A program made the position numbers and the translations under genes. A stretch of DNA of 64,000 bases from Actinoplanes sichuanensis (GTDB lineage: Bacteria > Actinomycetota > Actinomycetes > Mycobacteriales > Micromonosporaceae), in assembly GCF_033097365.1 (NCBI RefSeq), contig NZ_AP028461.1, forward strand, positions 9,238,001-9,302,000, read 5' to 3'. Position 1 is the first letter of the stretch. Each line of letters starts with the position of its first letter. The notes below the pieces were generated by a model. The model did no database searches, was not told the DNA's origin, and saw only the letters and a program-made list of their open reading frames with translations. Shown piece after piece: positions 15,884 to 24,024 of the stretch.

Positions 15884-16654
15884 TCACTTGCGGACCGGGA
15901 CCACCAGCGGACCGTGATGTCCGGGGATGATCCGGACCTTCACCCGGTAGAACTCGCCCAGATTGTCCTCGGTCAGCACCTCGGCGGGCGTGCCGGCGGC
16001 GACGACGCGACCGCCCGACAACAGGACCATCCGGTCGGCATACTCCCCCGCGGTCGAAAGGTCGTGCATGGTGGCGAGCACGGTCAGACCACGCTCGGCA
16101 CGCAACCGGTCGACCAACTCCAGCACCTCCTGCTGGTGCCCGATGTCGAGGGCGCTGGTCGGCTCGTCGAGCAGCAGGATCCCGGCGCCCTGGGCCAGCG
16201 CGCGAGCGAGGAAGACCCGCTGTCTCTCACCGCCGGAGAGAGTGTCCAGGCGACGGCCGGCGAAGGGCACCAGGTCCAGCGCGGCGAGAGCTTCGTCGGC
16301 CGCCGCCAGGTCGGCGGTGCTTTCTCGACCGAGCGGCGGGATGTACGGGGTACGCCCCAGCAGCACGTAGTCGAAGACATGCACGGCCGGCGGCACCACC
16401 GGCGACTGGAGAACCGTGGCCACCGCTTTGGCCCGTTCGCGCCGATGCATGTCGCTGACGGCCCGCCCGTTCCACCTGATCGTCCCGCCGAACGGCAGGA
16501 GCCCGCCGATCGCCCGCAGCGCCGTCGACTTCCCGGCACCGTTGGGCCCGATCACGGTGACCCATTCGCCCTCGGCGACGTCGAGATCGACGCCGTCGAC
16601 GATGAGCGACCCGTCCAGGCGCACGGTGAGTTTCTCGACCTCGATCGCGCTCAT
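15884..16654 (-). CDS. btuD: Cobalamin ABC importer ATP-binding protein
   Basis: 256 residues. Walker A VIGPNGAGKSTALRAIGG, Q-loop TVLQSP, the family-typical YVLLGRTPYIPPLG, signature LSGGERQRVFLARALAQG, Walker B ILLLDEPTSALD, and H-loop ATMHDLS. This is the FecE/BtuD type that powers iron-chelate or vitamin B12 uptake. The cobalamin riboswitch at the head of the operon decides in favour of B12 or related corrinoids. Start overlaps the permease stop by four bases. Cytoplasmic subunit of the importer. Confidence 0.92.
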   Translation of the reverse strand: MSAIEVEKLTVRLDGSLIVDGVDLDVAEGEWVTVIGPNGAGKSTALRAIGGLLPFGGTIRWNGRAVSDMHRRERAKAVATVLQSPVVPPAVHVFDYVLLGRTPYIPPLGRESTADLAAADEALAALDLVPFAGRRLDTLSGGERQRVFLARALAQGAGILLLDEPTSALDIGHQQEVLELVDRLRAERGLTVLATMHDLSTAGEYADRMVLLSGGRVVAAGTPAEVLTEDNLGEFYRVKVRIIPGHHGPLVVPVRK

Positions 16655-17712
16655 TCCGGGGCCGTCCGGCTCGTGCGCAGCACCAGGACGAAGAACGGCG
16701 CGCCCAGGAATGCCGTGACCACCCCGATCGGGATCTCCGCGTCCCCACCGGCGGTCCGTGCCAGTAGGTCGGTGAGCACCAGGAACGCCGCTCCGAACAG
16801 CACCGACAACGGCAGCAGCGCCCGATTTCCCGGACCGGCCAGCAGCCGCAGGGTGTGCGGCACGATGATTCCGACGAACCCGATCAGCCCCGACACGCTG
16901 ACCGCGGCGGCGGTGCCGAGCGACGCCGCCACGATCAGCAGGTACCGGCTGCGCTGCGGGTGCAGGCCGAGACTCGTCGCCTCGGCGTCGCCGACGGTCA
17001 GGACGTCAAGTTCCCGGCGTTGGGCCAGCACGATCACGCAGGTGACCACCGCATACGGCAGGATCACCAGTACGTCGTGCCAGCCGGCCGTGGACAGCCG
17101 GCCGAGCATCCACGAGTAGACGTCCCGTACCGACTCCAGGTGCCGCTGCAACAGGTAGGTCTGTGCCGCCGACAGAAACGCGGACACCGCCACGCCGGCC
17201 AGGATCAGTGTGGCCGGCGAGCGGTCCCGTCCACCGGCCGCGCCGAGCAGCCAGGTCAGCGTCACCGCACCGACGGCACCGACGAAGGCGGCCGCCGGCA
17301 CCCCGATCGGCAGGTCGGTCAGCCCGTCGGCGGCACCCGACGCACCGAGGACGATCACCGCGGTCACCCCGAGCCCGGCGCCCGATGCCACGCCGAGCAG
17401 GTGCGGGTCGGCCAGCGGGTTGCGGAACGCGCCCTGATAGGCGGCGCCGGCCACCGCCAGCAGAGCACCGACCAGCAGCCCGAGGACCACGCGCGGCAGC
17501 CTGAGCTGGGTCAGGATGGCGACCTCACGTTCGGACAGGCCGCTGTCCAGCCGTACCCCCGGAATGAGATTCAACATCTCCACCGCGACCCCGCCCGGCG
17601 GGAGCGAGACCGAGCCGAAGGCGAGGCCGAGAACCGTCGCGGCCAGCACCGCGACCACGCCCGCCGCCAGCCACGCCGGGCGCAGCCCGGCAGGCCGGCG
17701 GCGCGCACTCAC
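16651..17712 (-). CDS. btuC: Cobalamin ABC importer permease (FecCD family)
   Basis: 353 residues from a GTG at 17712 that overlaps the btuF stop (GTGA); the frame is open further upstream but only across btuF coding DNA. FecCD/BtuC features: about ten membrane segments, LRLPRVVLGLLVGALLAVAG, GAAYQGAFRNPLADPHLLGV (family signature), and the cytoplasmic ATPase-contact loop near TWLLGAAGGRD. The C terminus carries IGVVTAFLGAPFFVLVLRTS. It forms the membrane channel for corrinoids. Confidence 0.93.
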   Translation of the reverse strand: MSARRRPAGLRPAWLAAGVVAVLAATVLGLAFGSVSLPPGGVAVEMLNLIPGVRLDSGLSEREVAILTQLRLPRVVLGLLVGALLAVAGAAYQGAFRNPLADPHLLGVASGAGLGVTAVIVLGASGAADGLTDLPIGVPAAAFVGAVGAVTLTWLLGAAGGRDRSPATLILAGVAVSAFLSAAQTYLLQRHLESVRDVYSWMLGRLSTAGWHDVLVILPYAVVTCVIVLAQRRELDVLTVGDAEATSLGLHPQRSRYLLIVAASLGTAAAVSVSGLIGFVGIIVPHTLRLLAGPGNRALLPLSVLFGAAFLVLTDLLARTAGGDAEIPIGVVTAFLGAPFFVLVLRTSRTAPE

Positions 17713-18635
17713 GCGGGAACCTTGCCCACCGCGTCGGCCACCGCTTTGACCAATTCGACGGTACGGGGTCCCCAGCGCGAGGCGATGTCGTCGTCGAGGG
17801 CGTAGATCTGCCCCTTGGCGACAGCCGTGATCGAGGACCAGCCCGGCCGTGCCTTGACCGTGTCGGCGGACTGCTGGCAGCACTTCGTGTCGGCCAGGAA
17901 GATCGTGTCCGGGTTCGACTCGACCAGCGACTCCTGGGACAGCTGCGGGTATCCGCCGAGTTTGCCGTCCGGGTCGGCGGCGTCCGCGACGTTGGTCATG
18001 CCGAAGCGCTGGAAGATCGAGCCGATGAACGTCTTGGACGTCGCCGAGTAGAGGTCCGGGCCCAACTCGTAGTAGTAGCTGAGCGGCTTGCCTCGGGCCG
18101 GCACCGACTTGACGATCGTGTCGATCTCGGTGGCCGTCTTCTCGTTGAGCGCGGTCGCCTCGGCCTGGTGACCGGTGAGCGTGCCGAGCTCGGTGATCTC
18201 GGTGTAGGTGTCGTCGAGCGTGGCCGCGGCGGGCGACACGAAGACCGGGATGGACAGCTTGCCGAGCTGCGCAACGATCCCGTCGGAATCACCGGAGATC
18301 ACCACGAGGTCCGGGTCCTTGGCCGCGATCGCCTCGGCGTTCGGCTTGAAACCGGACAGATCTGTCTTCGGCGCCTCGGCCGGGTAGGTCGACTGGTCGT
18401 CGACTGCGGTGACCTGCGGCCCGGCACCGATGGCGAAGAGCATCTCGGTGGCCGTCGGGCTGAGCGAGACGATCTTCTCGGGGCGTTTCGGCAGGGTCAC
18501 CGTTCCGACCGTCACCGGGTACGCCGCAGCAGGCGCACCCGAAGTGGTGGTGACGGTGGGCTGCGGGTCGTCGCCCGCGCAGCCGGTGAGGAACAGTGCA
18601 GAGGCCGCTATCGCGGCAGTGATCAGGCGTTTCAT
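17709..18635 (-). CDS. btuF: Cobalamin substrate-binding lipoprotein
   Basis: 308 residues. The signal peptide ends in the lipobox LTGC (Cys19). The mature part is a BtuF/FepB-type binding protein: RPEKIVSLSPTATEMLFAIG at the start, AIAAKDPDLVVISGDS, and SNPDTIFLADTKCCQQSADTV near the C-terminal lobe. It captures B12-type ligand outside the membrane and delivers it to BtuC/BtuD. First gene of the btuFCD operon; the leader carries a cobalamin riboswitch, so expression should fall when intracellular adenosylcobalamin is high. Confidence 0.92.
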   Translation of the reverse strand: MKRLITAAIAASALFLTGCAGDDPQPTVTTTSGAPAAAYPVTVGTVTLPKRPEKIVSLSPTATEMLFAIGAGPQVTAVDDQSTYPAEAPKTDLSGFKPNAEAIAAKDPDLVVISGDSDGIVAQLGKLSIPVFVSPAAATLDDTYTEITELGTLTGHQAEATALNEKTATEIDTIVKSVPARGKPLSYYYELGPDLYSATSKTFIGSIFQRFGMTNVADAADPDGKLGGYPQLSQESLVESNPDTIFLADTKCCQQSADTVKARPGWSSITAVAKGQIYALDDDIASRWGPRTVELVKAVADAVGKVPA

Positions 18636-18734
18636 GGGTCCTCCGGTCGGCCGGGCATTGGTGCTCGCCGACAGGGGCCGCCGTTGGCCGCCGCCCGCGA
18701 GGCGCCCCTCCCCGGGAGCGCTGAATCGCGACCG

Positions 18735-18865
18735 ACGCCCAGGCGACCTGGCTAGACCTCCGAAGAGGGATCACAGTTGCGGGACAGCTCCGGTTTCTCA
18801 CCGGCTTCGCTGCGGCGCGGTCCCTGAAACGCTAACCCACCACATGCCGGGAACCGCCACCGGTG
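18735..18865 (-). ncRNA. Cobalamin (B12) riboswitch
   Basis: On the minus strand the leader contains the conserved core GCCGGTGAGAAACCGGAGC (about 18788-18806) running into TGTCCCGCAACTGTGA (18772-18787), followed by the B12 box AGCCAGGTCGCCTGG (18739-18753). These match the AdoCbl riboswitch consensus (GCCGG..., GGTCCCGCCACTGT, AGCCAGGAGACCTGCC). The outer P1/P2 limits are approximate. About 100 bases separate the B12 box from the btuF ATG, and this part can fold further, consistent with control of translation or termination. Confidence 0.9.
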
Positions 18866-18917
18866 CGATTCGTGTCCGCACTGGTGACGGTGTCCTTTTT
18901 CGGCCATGACCTTCGGC

Positions 18918-19697
18918 TCAGCTCAACAGCACCACACGACCGATGACCGAATCCGCCGGTACGAAGCCGGAGAGCCGGGAATCGTTGGCGACCTCCCGGT
19001 GGTCACCGAGTGTGTAGAGGGCCCCCTCCGGCACCGTGACCGGCTCACATTCGGTCACCGTGCCCTCGCGTAGATAGGGCTCGTCCACCGCCACGTCATT
19101 GCGGAACAGGTGACCCGCCCGGCAGTCGAGACGGTCGCCGGCGAACCCGAGGACCCGGCGCTCGGTATCGCGTTCAGGGAAATCGGGCAGCGGGTGGATG
19201 ACCACGTCCCCGTAATCCAGACCGGTCAGGTGGAAGCCGGCCTTGTCGACGAGGTAGCGGCTCGCAATCTCCATCGTCGGTTGCATGCTGCCGCTCGGCA
19301 CGTACTTGACGGTGACCAGGAACGGGGCCGCCAGCAGCACAGCCAGGACACCGATCGCGATCCGGTAGACGGCGGGGCGGCGGGCGTACCGCTCGGAGAT
19401 CGCCACCCGCAGGCCGCCCACCACCCATCGCAGGGCCGCCGCGGTCCCGGCCGCCTGATCGAACTCGGCCAAGACCGCCTCACCCCACGGACCTCCCCGT
19501 TCTTTCCGGCCGCGCACGGCGGCCGTCAGCACCCGGTGGGCGAGCCTCGTCAGACCGTTTCCGCACACACCGGCCCCGCCTCCGCCGGCCCCGCTCCTCG
19601 CGGCCTCGCTGATGGCGGCCTCGTTCCCGCAGGCCGCGCAGATTCCGGCCTCGCTCCCGGCGGCACCGTTCCCGCCGGCCTTGCTCTGCCGCGTCAT
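18918..19697 (-). CDS. Type I signal peptidase-like protein with N-terminal helical domain; general-base Lys replaced by Arg
   Basis: 259 residues. Residues 1-50 are Gly/Ala-rich low complexity; 50-105 form a helical domain (ERGGPWGEAVLAEFDQAAG, LRWVVGGLRVAI) like those encoded next to PadR regulators; a membrane segment spans about 111-130; then an S26 domain with PSGSMQPTM (nucleophile Ser137) and GDHREVANDSRLSGFVP. The box that normally carries the catalytic lysine (KRxxGxxGD) reads ERRVLGFAGD here, with Arg180 in place of Lys. Activity is therefore doubtful unless another Lys substitutes. It overlaps the PadR gene by ATGA, so the two form one regulatory unit rather than a housekeeping lepB. 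Confidence 0.8.
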   Translation of the reverse strand: MTRQSKAGGNGAAGSEAGICAACGNEAAISEAARSGAGGGGAGVCGNGLTRLAHRVLTAAVRGRKERGGPWGEAVLAEFDQAAGTAAALRWVVGGLRVAISERYARRPAVYRIAIGVLAVLLAAPFLVTVKYVPSGSMQPTMEIASRYLVDKAGFHLTGLDYGDVVIHPLPDFPERDTERRVLGFAGDRLDCRAGHLFRNDVAVDEPYLREGTVTECEPVTVPEGALYTLGDHREVANDSRLSGFVPADSVIGRVVLLS

Positions 19698-20020
19698 GCC
19701 GGCCTCACGATCTTGGCGGCGGCGGTCCGGCGGGGCGCGGCCTTCGCGGCGGCGTCGGCGAGGCGGACCTTGGCCAGGGCCACACCGTCGCCGGTGAGGC
19801 GATAGGTGTGCCGGGGCGGTCGGCCGGGCTGGTCGGACGGCTCCCAGGCGGCCTCCAGCAGCGACTGCTCGGTGAGGCGCATCAGGATCGGGTAGAGCGT
19901 CCCGGACGCCAGGCCGGTCTCCCGGCTCAGGTCATACCCGTAACGCCAGGTCGTCGGCGCCTTCATGAGCGCTTCGAAGAGCCGCAGCGTCTGCGGCGAG
20001 GCATGCGGTGTCCTCGGCAT
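19694..20020 (-). CDS. PadR-family transcriptional regulator
   Basis: 108 residues, a PadR winged helix: LFEALMKAPTTWRYGYDLSR, then ETGLASGTLYPILMRLTEQS (HTH) and the wing GRPPRHTYRLTGDG. It lacks the long C-terminal dimerisation helices of subfamily-1 PadR proteins; the tail is short and Ala/Arg-rich. It is cotranscribed with the signal peptidase-like gene (ATGA overlap), a common arrangement in which PadR controls a membrane protein bearing a helical signalling domain. The promoter lies so close to the ATG that the mRNA may be leaderless. Confidence 0.9.
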   Translation of the reverse strand: MPRTPHASPQTLRLFEALMKAPTTWRYGYDLSRETGLASGTLYPILMRLTEQSLLEAAWEPSDQPGRPPRHTYRLTGDGVALAKVRLADAAAKAAPRRTAAAKIVRPA

Positions 20021-20027
20021 GGCCGAA

Positions 20028-20058
20028 ACTCTACATAACTCGACTTGTGTGGTGTCAA
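20028..20058 (-). promoter_or_regulatory. Candidate promoter of the padR operon
   Basis: On the minus strand TTGACA (20058-20053), 19-bp spacer, TAGAGT (20033-20028), then seven bases to the padR ATG. The spacer is long; the position predicts a leaderless transcript. The -35 abuts the terminator hairpin of the mqnE group. Confidence 0.35.
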
Positions 20059-20061
20059 GAG

Positions 20062-20083
20062 CCCGGCATCGCTCGATGCCGGG
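20062..20083 (-). terminator. Hairpin terminator after the mqnE-DUF4229 genes
   Basis: CCCGGCAT (20062-20069) and ATGCCGGG (20076-20083) pair around a CGCTCG loop whose edges can also pair. It is 3' of the DUF4229 gene and 5' of padR. No T-tract, but the stem is strong. Confidence 0.6.
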
Positions 20084-20085
20084 AA

Positions 20086-20403
20086 TCAGGCGCCGGGACG
20101 CTTCGCGTGCTCGACGATGTCGGCGGCGGTGACCCGGTCGCCCTCGGCCGCGGCGACCTCGTCACCGGCGAGCGCCGAGCGCAACCGCTCCTTCTCCGCC
20201 GAGCGGCGGGCGGCGATCTCGCCGAACTGCTCAGCCGACTGGTCGCGCCAGCCACGTAGCAGGATCAACGACAAGCCGGACGCTGCGACGAGCGCGACCA
20301 TCGCCTTGACCAGGATGTTCAACGGAGTCGTCGGGATCAGCACCGCGAACACGACCAGGAACAGGCCGAGGCGGCCGAGCGCGTACTTGACGGCGGGCTT
20401 CAT
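20086..20403 (-). CDS. DUF4229-type small membrane protein
   Basis: 105 residues from the ATG at 20403. Two hydrophobic helices (LGRLGLFLVVFAVLIPTTPL and VKAMVALVAASGLSLILLRG) are followed by a charged cytoplasmic helix (RDQSAEQFGEIAARRSAEKE). This is the plan of actinobacterial DUF4229 proteins, which have no assigned function and are often encoded near menaquinone genes, as here after mqnE. The start is supported by the motif MKPAVKYALGRLGLF. Confidence 0.75.
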   Translation of the reverse strand: MKPAVKYALGRLGLFLVVFAVLIPTTPLNILVKAMVALVAASGLSLILLRGWRDQSAEQFGEIAARRSAEKERLRSALAGDEVAAAEGDRVTAADIVEHAKRPGA

Positions 20404-20414
20404 CGTTATCTCCC

Positions 20415-20822
20415 TCAGCCCGACCGGTGACTGAGCCACCGGAGGCCGTAGAACCAGACCAGGCAATACACGACCGTACCGGTCAGCGCGCCGGAGCCGC
20501 CGCTGACCAAGGGCGGAGCGACCTCGGCCACCAGACCGGCCACCGTCATACCGGTCGCCACCCCGAACCCGGCGGCCAGTCCACCCACCATGATCCGATG
20601 CGCACCGAAGCCCTCGCCACGGAACTCCTCGACGAACAGCCAGACGGGCAGGATCATCACGAGCCAGCCGTTGGACTCGCCGAAATCGCCGAGCCCGGTC
20701 AGCGCCATCACGGCTTCGAAGACCAGCAGGACCGCGGCGCCGACAGCCAACCCGGCGAACGCGGAACCCAGCAGGTCACCGATCGTGGCCAGCCGGCCGC
20801 CGGCGTCTTTCTGCTGGGTCAT
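20415..20822 (-). CDS. Small multi-pass membrane protein beside mqnE
   Basis: 135 residues with four hydrophobic segments (FAGLAVGAAVLLVFEAVMAL, GWLVMILPVWLFVEEF, VGGLAAGFGVATGMTVAGLV, LTGTVVYCLVWFYGLRWL). No recognised family. It sits 18 bases downstream of mqnE and 11 bases upstream of the DUF4229 gene, on the same strand, so it is probably part of a three-gene operon. A supporting role in membrane-linked quinone synthesis is possible but is only inferred from position. Confidence 0.7.
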   Translation of the reverse strand: MTQQKDAGGRLATIGDLLGSAFAGLAVGAAVLLVFEAVMALTGLGDFGESNGWLVMILPVWLFVEEFRGEGFGAHRIMVGGLAAGFGVATGMTVAGLVAEVAPPLVSGGSGALTGTVVYCLVWFYGLRWLSHRSG

Positions 20823-20840
20823 CGGCGCACCATCCCCCGG

Positions 20841-22010
20841 TCAGGCCCAGATCTTCTGAGGCTCACTGCGGCGCTCGGCCAGCGACGGCGCCGTGTCGTA
20901 CTCCCGTACCACCTGATAACGAGTGTCCCGCTCGACCGGCTGGAAACCGGCGTCCCAGATCAGGTGAAGAAGGTCGTCACGGTGCATGGTGCTCGGGGTG
21001 CCGTACGAGTCGGCGTCGTGGGTGATCTTGTACTCGACGACCGAACCGTCCAGGTCGTCGACACCGAAGTTCAGCGACAGCTGGGCCACCGACAGACCAT
21101 GCATCACCCAGAAGTTCTTCAGGTGCGGCACATTGTCGAAGAGCAGGCGGGACACCGCGAACGTCTTAAGCGACTCGGCCGGGGCGGCCATCGTGGTGCG
21201 CTCCTGGATCCGGTTACGGACCTTGCCGTCCTGTGAGTCGTGGAAGTCGTGCTGGTAGCGCAGCGGGATGAAGACCGCGAACCCACCCGTCTCGTCCTGG
21301 AGCTCACGCAGCCTCAGCACGTGGTCGACCCGGTGTCGCGGCTCCTCGATGTGGCCGTACAGCATGGTCGCCGGGGTTTTCATGCCCTTCTCGTGCGCGA
21401 GCCGGTGGATCCGTGACCAGTCCTCCCAATGGCAGGCGTGGTCGACGATGTGCTGCCGGACCTCCCAGTCGAAGATCTCGGCGCCACCGCCGGTCAGCGA
21501 CTCCAGCCCGGCGTCCATCAGCTCGTCGAGGATCTCGCTCGCCGACAGCCCACTGATCTTCTCGAACCACTGCACCTCGGTCGCGGTGAAGCACTTGAGC
21601 TTGACGTTCGGCAGCGCCGCCTTCAGCTCGCGCAGCACCTTGGGGTAGTAACGCCAGGGCAGGCTCGGGTGCAGACCGTTCACGATGTGCAACTCGGTGA
21701 GCTGCTCGTCCTCCATCTCCTTGGCCTTGGCGACGGCCTCGTCGATGCGCATCGTGTACGCGTCCTTCTCGCCGGGTTTGCGCTGAAAGGAGCAATACGC
21801 GCAACTGGCCGAGCAGACGTTCGTGAGGTTGAGGTGCCGGTTCACGTTGAACATCACCCGGTCACCGTTCATCACGGTCCGCTTGTGATGTGCCAGCCGG
21901 CCGAGCCAGGCCAGGTCGTCACACGCGTAGAGCGCGACACCGTCCTCACGGGACAGCCGCTCGCCCGCATAGACCTTCGCTTCCAGCTCCCGCTTCAACC
22001 CCGCATCCAT
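20841..22010 (-). CDS. mqnE: Aminofutalosine synthase MqnE (radical SAM)
   Basis: 389 residues from the ATG at 22010. The radical-SAM cluster motif is CSASCAYCSF (Cx3Cx2C). Family-specific stretches are NVNRHLNLTNVCSASC, LTELHIVNGLHPSLPWRYY, KCFTATEVQWFEKISGLS and SLTGGGAEIFDWEVR; the HIVNGLHP and GGGAE patterns point to MqnE rather than MqnC. It joins 3-enolpyruvylbenzoate (the MqnA product) to S-adenosylmethionine to give aminofutalosine. Followed by two small membrane-protein genes, probably one operon ending at the hairpin at 20062. Confidence 0.92.
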   Translation of the reverse strand: MDAGLKRELEAKVYAGERLSREDGVALYACDDLAWLGRLAHHKRTVMNGDRVMFNVNRHLNLTNVCSASCAYCSFQRKPGEKDAYTMRIDEAVAKAKEMEDEQLTELHIVNGLHPSLPWRYYPKVLRELKAALPNVKLKCFTATEVQWFEKISGLSASEILDELMDAGLESLTGGGAEIFDWEVRQHIVDHACHWEDWSRIHRLAHEKGMKTPATMLYGHIEEPRHRVDHVLRLRELQDETGGFAVFIPLRYQHDFHDSQDGKVRNRIQERTTMAAPAESLKTFAVSRLLFDNVPHLKNFWVMHGLSVAQLSLNFGVDDLDGSVVEYKITHDADSYGTPSTMHRDDLLHLIWDAGFQPVERDTRYQVVREYDTAPSLAERRSEPQKIWA

Positions 22011-22141
22011 GTGCACGAGGGTACGTCGCCACCCATCGGTGACCTGCGGCACCGTTCATCTGAAAAATTCTCAGCGTGCTTTCACCTTCATTCGATCGAC
22101 ACCGGTACGGGCCTTGCGGTATGAACCTTTAGGGACGACAA

Positions 22142-22161
22142 GCGACGGTCGTAACCGTCGC
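22142..22161 (+). other. Hairpin directly before the NlpC/P60 start
   Basis: GCGACGGT (22142-22149) and ACCGTCGC (22154-22161) form an 8-bp stem with a tetraloop, 13 bases before the ATG at 22175 and immediately in front of the GGGGAG ribosome-binding site. It could affect translation. I saw no c-di-AMP (ydaO) riboswitch in this leader, although such switches often precede actinobacterial wall hydrolases. Confidence 0.35.
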
Positions 22162-22174
22162 GGACGGGGAGCTC

Positions 22175-23821
22175 ATGGCCAAGGCAGTGCGGCGAGGCAA
22201 TACGCATCGCTTGCGTTTCGCGCGCCCTCGTCTACGCCCGCTGATCTGCTCGGCGGCGGTGGCGGCCGCGATCGCGGCGCTGTTCCAGCCCATCCCGGCG
22301 ATGGCCGAGCCGCTCGTCCCCGGCACCACGACCACCGTGCCCGACGCCGGCTCCCAGCCCGTCGCGATCGGCAACCTGGTGCTCCCCGGCGCCCCGGTCA
22401 CCACGCCGACCACACCCACGCCCTCACTGATCACCCCCGGCGTCCCCGCGAGCCCCATCCTGCAGAAGGTGGAGAAGGGTCGGGCCGAGATCGCCACCCT
22501 CGGTGATCAGCTGATCCTCGTCGGGCAGGACCGTGACCTCGCCCAGACGCAGCTCACCGCCGCGACCGCCCGGGTCACCGAGACCCAGCAGGCCCTGGTT
22601 CAGGCCCGCACCGTCGCGCAGGAGTCCGCGGCCGCCGCCATGCAGCAGGACGCCGCCCTCCCGCCCGGCGCCATCGACTCCCGCTGGGCCGAGCTCGACG
22701 CGCTGTCCCGCATGCAGCGGGGCGACGCCACCTCGTCGTATGAGGCGGCCGCCCGCCGTCTCATCGCCGCCGAGGAGGCGGCCCGGACCTCGACCACCGA
22801 GCAGGTCGCCGCCAACACCAAGTACACGGCGCTGGCCGCCCAGTGGACCCAGCTGAATGCGAACCTGGCCAAGAAGCAGGCCGCGCAGACCAAACTCGAG
22901 AATGACAATCGCGCCGAGATCAGCGCCGCCGAGAGCACCGCGAACGCGGCCGACCAGCAGCTCGGCGCGGAGTACCTGTCCGGTGCCGACGCCGGCCGGG
23001 GCGCCGACCCGCGGGCCGTGCAGGCCCTGCAGTTCGCGCTCGCCCAGCGCGGCGACCCGTATGTGTGGTCCGAGGAGGGCCCGGATCAGTACGACTGCTC
23101 CGGCCTGATGTGGGCGGCGTACCGCTCGGTCGGCTTCCAGCTCAACCGGGTGTCCCGCGACCAGTATTACCAGACTCGCGAGCGGCAGGTCTCCCGCTAC
23201 TCGCTGCTCCCCGGCGACCTGCTGTTCTTCAGCTCGTCGAGCAGCTGGACGGGTATTCACCACGTCGCCATGTATGCGGGTCAGGGCATGATGGTCGAGG
23301 CTCCGCGCACCGGCCTGAACGTCCGGCTCACCCCGGTCCGGTGGTCGCGGCTGTTCGCCGCCACCCGGATCTACGGCTCGATCGAGGGCGAGACCGAGAC
23401 GCCCGACCTCGGCAGCCCCGACCCGGACGAGCCGGTCACCCCGACCAAGTCGCCGTCACCGTCGCCGAGCGGCAGCAAGTCGCCGGGTGGCGTCAAGCCG
23501 AGCACCTCCACGTCGACGAAACCGGGCACGGGCACGTCGCCGAGCACTTCGACCTCGCCGAGCACCTCCACGTCGCCGTCGACGTCGACATCTCCGTCGA
23601 GCTCGCCGTCGCCGTCGGGCAGCTCGAACCCGCCGGTGGTTCCGCAGCCGTCGGCCGGCGAGTCGTCCAAGGCGCCCGACACGAACACCCCGAGCGCCTC
23701 GGTCGGCACCACCACCGGTTCAGCGGCGGCGAGCGCCTCGCAGGCGGCCGCCGCTTCCGGAGCCGCGGCCGCGTCGGGCTCCGCCTCGGGGTCCGCCTCG
23801 GCGGGTTCCGGTGACAACTAG
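22175..23821 (+). CDS. Secreted NlpC/P60 peptidoglycan endopeptidase with coiled coil and Ser/Thr/Pro-rich tail
   Basis: 548 residues. Signal peptide with basic N terminus and hydrophobic core (ICSAAVAAAIAALFQPIPAMA). Residues ~85-265 form a coiled coil (KVEKGRAEIATLGDQLILVG onward), as in RipA-like hydrolases where it controls access to the active site. The NlpC/P60 domain spans about 285-405, with nucleophile Cys in YDCSGLMWAAY and His in IHHVAMYAG. The last ~130 residues are a Ser/Thr/Pro then Ala/Ser/Gly linker with repeated PSTSTS units, probably wall-spanning. It should cleave D-Glu-mDAP-type bonds in peptidoglycan stem peptides. Divergent from mqnE. Confidence 0.92.
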   Translation: MAKAVRRGNTHRLRFARPRLRPLICSAAVAAAIAALFQPIPAMAEPLVPGTTTTVPDAGSQPVAIGNLVLPGAPVTTPTTPTPSLITPGVPASPILQKVEKGRAEIATLGDQLILVGQDRDLAQTQLTAATARVTETQQALVQARTVAQESAAAAMQQDAALPPGAIDSRWAELDALSRMQRGDATSSYEAAARRLIAAEEAARTSTTEQVAANTKYTALAAQWTQLNANLAKKQAAQTKLENDNRAEISAAESTANAADQQLGAEYLSGADAGRGADPRAVQALQFALAQRGDPYVWSEEGPDQYDCSGLMWAAYRSVGFQLNRVSRDQYYQTRERQVSRYSLLPGDLLFFSSSSSWTGIHHVAMYAGQGMMVEAPRTGLNVRLTPVRWSRLFAATRIYGSIEGETETPDLGSPDPDEPVTPTKSPSPSPSGSKSPGGVKPSTSTSTKPGTGTSPSTSTSPSTSTSPSTSTSPSSSPSPSGSSNPPVVPQPSAGESSKAPDTNTPSASVGTTTGSAAASASQAAAASGAAAASGSASGSASAGSGDN

Positions 23822-24024
23822 CCATCTTTCGACAAACGGCGCCGGCCCGGTAAGCAGGTAGAACGGTCCCGACGCAACGACCCGAACCGGCCAGTCGGCC
23901 ATCGGACGGTCGTAGCCGGGCGAGTGACGCTGATGCCGGGTGTGTTCACACCGACTGATGTGGCACGGTTATGGTCAGCGCCCGACGTCCGAGTCTTCGT
24001 CGGCAGCGGTGGTCTGGAGGACCC

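Noticed and set aside
22040..22174. c-di-AMP (ydaO) riboswitch before the NlpC/P60 gene
   Set aside because: Expected from similar genes, but the leader is short and the conserved core was not found.
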